8,990 bases of DNA from Anaerolineae bacterium. Its GTDB lineage: Bacteria; Chloroflexota; Anaerolineae; JAAYZQ01. The stretch covers positions 1 through 8,990 of the forward strand of contig JAFGOG010000468.1 of assembly GCA_016926595.1 (NCBI GenBank), written 5' to 3'. Below the pieces are notes generated by a model. The model did not search any database and was not told the origin of the DNA. It saw nothing but the letters and a program-made list of their open reading frames with translations. This document shows, one piece after another, positions 7,458 through 8,990 of this stretch (position 1 is the first letter of the stretch; each line of letters starts with the position of its first letter). Made by a program: the position numbers and the translations under genes.

Positions 7458-7485
7458 TTGCACAAAAACCGGGCTTGGGTATAAT
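7458..7485 (+). promoter_or_regulatory. Promoter of hisS
   Basis: TTGCAC (7458-7463), a 16-nt spacer and a perfect TATAAT (7480-7485). The start point would be near 7492, leaving a leader of under 30 nt. That is far too short for a T-box or other aminoacyl-tRNA-sensing leader, so hisS looks constitutively expressed or regulated by other means. Confidence 0.7.
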
Positions 7486-7520
7486 GGGCACACCTGAGCA
7501 GTGGATGAAGGAGGCCGGCT

Positions 7521-8786
7521 GTGGTGACCAAGACGACGATTCAGGCCGTAAAAGGCACTCGCGATTTCTACCCGGAGGCGATGGCTTTTCGCAATTGGCT
7601 GTATGGCCAGGTGCGCTCCATCTCCGAGCAGTTTGGTTACCAGGAATGGGAAGCTCCCATCCTTGAACGCCTGGAGCTGTACGCGGCCAAGAGCGGCGAA
7701 GAGCTGGTGAGGGAGCAGGCCTTTGTCCTGAAAGACCGGGGAGGCGACGAGCTGGCGCTGCGCCCGGAGCTGACCCCTTCCCTGGCGCGGCTGATAGCCC
7801 AGCGCCAGGGAAGCCTCAACCTGCCGGTACGCTGGTTTTCCTATGGTCCCTTTTGGCGCTACGAGCGGCCCCAGCGAGGGCGCACCCGCGAGTTCTTTCA
7901 ATGGAACGCCGACCTGGTGGGTTCCGACAGCCCCAGCGCCGACGGTGAGCTTGTTTCCATCGCCGCCATGTTCCTGCGTAACGTGGGCCTGAGCGCCGGC
8001 GAGGTGGCCATTCACATCAACAGCCGGCAGTTGATGGACCAAAAACTGGCTGAAATCGGCGTGGGCCCTGACCGCCGTCTGGACATGTTTCACCTCATCG
8101 ACCGCCGGGACAAGATGCAGCCGGCGGATTGGGAAGCCTGGGCCGCGGATCTCGGCCTGTCGCCGGACCAGTTGGCCAGCCTGAGTGCCCTGCTGGACAG
8201 CACCGAGCTGTGGCGCGAATCGGATGAGCTGCGCCAGGTCTTTGCTGTCGTCCAGGCATTCGGCGTGGCCGACTATTTGCTGTATGATGCCGCCGTCGTG
8301 CGCGGCCTGGACTATTATACCGGCCCGGTCTTTGAGGCCTACGACCGGGCCAGGCGGTTCCGGGCCATCCTGGGTGGCGGGCGTTACGACAACCTGGTGG
8401 CCGACGTGGGTGGCGACCGGATCGCGGCGGTAGGGTTCGCCATGGGTGACGCCGTCGTCGAGGTGCTGCTGGACCATTTCGGCAAGCGCCCCAGCCTGCC
8501 GGCCTCGCCCAGCCGCGTGCTGGTCACCCTGTTTAGCCAGGAGCTATACGCCCCGACGCTGGCCCTGGCCGGCCGCCTGCGGCGGGCCGGCGTCAACGCC
8601 GAGCAGTTCCTGGAGCCGGAGAAGCTGGGCAAGCAGATCCGTTACGCCGATCGCAAGGGCATCCCCTTCGCCCTTATCCTCGGTCCCGACGAGCTGGCGG
8701 CTGGCCAGATAGTGCTCAAAACCCTGGCCACAGGTGAGCAGGTAGCCTGCTCGGAAGAAGAGGCGATTCAGCGGCTAAGAGCGTGA
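7521..8786 (+). CDS. hisS: Histidine--tRNA ligase (class II)
   Basis: A 421-residue cytoplasmic enzyme that charges tRNA-His with histidine. In order: an N-terminal KGTRDFYPE (11-19); motif 1 around 39-60, ending in ELYAAKSGEE; motif 2 FSYGPFWRYERPQRGRTREF (106-125); the HisA signature VRGLDYYTGPVFEA (260-273), with the catalytic Arg; the HisB element GGGRYDNLV (285-293); and the C-terminal anticodon-binding domain (about 332-420), including LGKQIRYADRKGIPFALILG. Length is typical. Motif 3 reads AVGFAMGDAVV (303-313), where most HisRS have G-x-E-R, so the usual Arg is replaced. The start is GTG at 7521, with AAGGAGG ending 6 nt before it; a second GTG directly follows at 7524 and is also possible. 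It has its own promoter at 7458-7485. Its last 12 nt overlap the convergent frame ending at 8775. Confidence 0.97.
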   Translation: MVTKTTIQAVKGTRDFYPEAMAFRNWLYGQVRSISEQFGYQEWEAPILERLELYAAKSGEELVREQAFVLKDRGGDELALRPELTPSLARLIAQRQGSLNLPVRWFSYGPFWRYERPQRGRTREFFQWNADLVGSDSPSADGELVSIAAMFLRNVGLSAGEVAIHINSRQLMDQKLAEIGVGPDRRLDMFHLIDRRDKMQPADWEAWAADLGLSPDQLASLSALLDSTELWRESDELRQVFAVVQAFGVADYLLYDAAVVRGLDYYTGPVFEAYDRARRFRAILGGGRYDNLVADVGGDRIAAVGFAMGDAVVEVLLDHFGKRPSLPASPSRVLVTLFSQELYAPTLALAGRLRRAGVNAEQFLEPEKLGKQIRYADRKGIPFALILGPDELAAGQIVLKTLATGEQVACSEEEAIQRLRA

Positions 8787-8990
8787 TGGGCCAGGCCCGG
8801 CCGTTCGCCCAGGACTGCCCGGCGGGTGTCCGGCGCCATGGCGCACCGCCGCCTCGGCGATCAGCAGCGCTACCCGCAGGCGAAACACCCAGCGGCCCGG
8901 ATCGGCGCTCATCTGCGCTTCCCAGGCGGCATAGCCGCCCGCTGCCTCGATCTCGGCCCCAAAGCGGTCGGCGGTCTCAAACTCCAGCCC
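8775..8990 (-). CDS. Unidentified protein, C-terminal 71 residues (5' end outside window)
   Basis: On the minus strand a frame is open from the window edge to a TAG at 8775-8777. The translation contains a residue mix typical of a folded protein, for example GGYAAWEAQMSADPGRWVF and a following RLRVALLIAEAAVRHGAG helix-like stretch. It then ends in a Gly/Pro/Arg-rich tail. Codon third positions are mostly G or C, matching the neighbouring genes. I do not recognise the family. It is convergent with hisS and overlaps its 3' end by 12 nt. A competing frame on the plus strand beginning ATG at 8786 is also open to the edge, but its product is Pro/Arg/Ser-rich and looks like an antisense shadow. Confidence 0.55.
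   Translation of the reverse strand, partial: GLEFETADRFGAEIEAAGGYAAWEAQMSADPGRWVFRLRVALLIAEAAVRHGAGHPPGSPGRTAGPGPSRS

Noticed and set aside
7486..7520. T-box or other aminoacyl-tRNA-sensing leader for hisS
   Set aside because: The predicted leader is under 30 nt, with no room for a specifier loop or antiterminator.
7413..8477. A 354-codon minus-strand open frame opposite hisS
   Set aside because: It covers the catalytic core of a clear HisRS in antisense, has no domain and no ribosome binding site, and would run through both intergenic promoters.
8833..8844. Perfect 12-bp palindrome GCGCCATGGCGC
   Set aside because: It is a single copy inside a likely coding region. Such GC-rich palindromes are common by chance here, and nothing nearby suggests an operator.
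8786..8990. Plus-strand gene starting at the TGATG overlap with the hisS stop
   Set aside because: The frame is open, but its product is dominated by Pro, Arg and Ser without a fold-like pattern, and the opposite strand gives a more protein-like sequence. No Shine-Dalgarno is visible before the ATG.
1..8990. CRISPR arrays, insertion sequences, tRNA/rRNA genes, toxin-antitoxin or defence genes
   Set aside because: No regularly spaced repeats, transposase motifs, terminal repeats, cloverleaf-like stretches or recognisable defence proteins were seen on either strand.

Overview
The window is an ordinary-looking, GC-rich (roughly 60% by eye) bacterial chromosomal segment. Conserved housekeeping genes are mixed with one lineage-style membrane protein. 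The gene styles suggest a Chloroflexota bacterium (Anaerolineae/Caldilineae-like): a 7TM/GAF protein with a C-terminal helix-turn-helix and no kinase domain, a short three-S1-domain protein, and an FtsK with a long Pro/Arg-rich linker. That placement is inference from gene style only. I see no tRNA, rRNA, CRISPR array, insertion sequence or phage gene.

Layout. Positions 1-420 (minus) hold the N-terminal 140 codons of a YebC/PmpR-family protein, with a near-consensus sigma-70 promoter at 488-516. From 6724 down to 615 lies a minus-strand series of four genes that reads as one operon: a membrane sensor-like protein (6724-4790), a three-S1-domain RNA-binding protein (4776-3766), an FtsK/SpoIIIE DNA translocase (3755-1485) and a DUF72 protein (1403-615). 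The first three are separated by only 13 and 10 nt. The DUF72 gene follows after 81 nt, and that gap can fold so that its Shine-Dalgarno is buried. Positions 6840-7373 (minus) hold a GNAT acetyltransferase resembling streptothricin acetyltransferases. It is divergent from hisS (7521-8786, plus), and the 147 bp between them contains one good promoter in each direction. At the right edge a minus-strand reading frame enters the window and ends at 8775, overlapping the hisS 3' end by 12 nt.

Functionally the window combines translation (hisS, YebC, S1 protein), chromosome segregation (ftsK) and a membrane-tethered putative regulator. No obvious new defence or mobile system is present. The observations most worth following up are: (i) the base-paired element between ftsK and the DUF72 gene; (ii) the membrane/GAF/HTH protein lacking any kinase core; (iii) a HisRS whose motif 3 lacks the usual Glu-Arg pair; and (iv) two separate 9-G runs inside ftsK.
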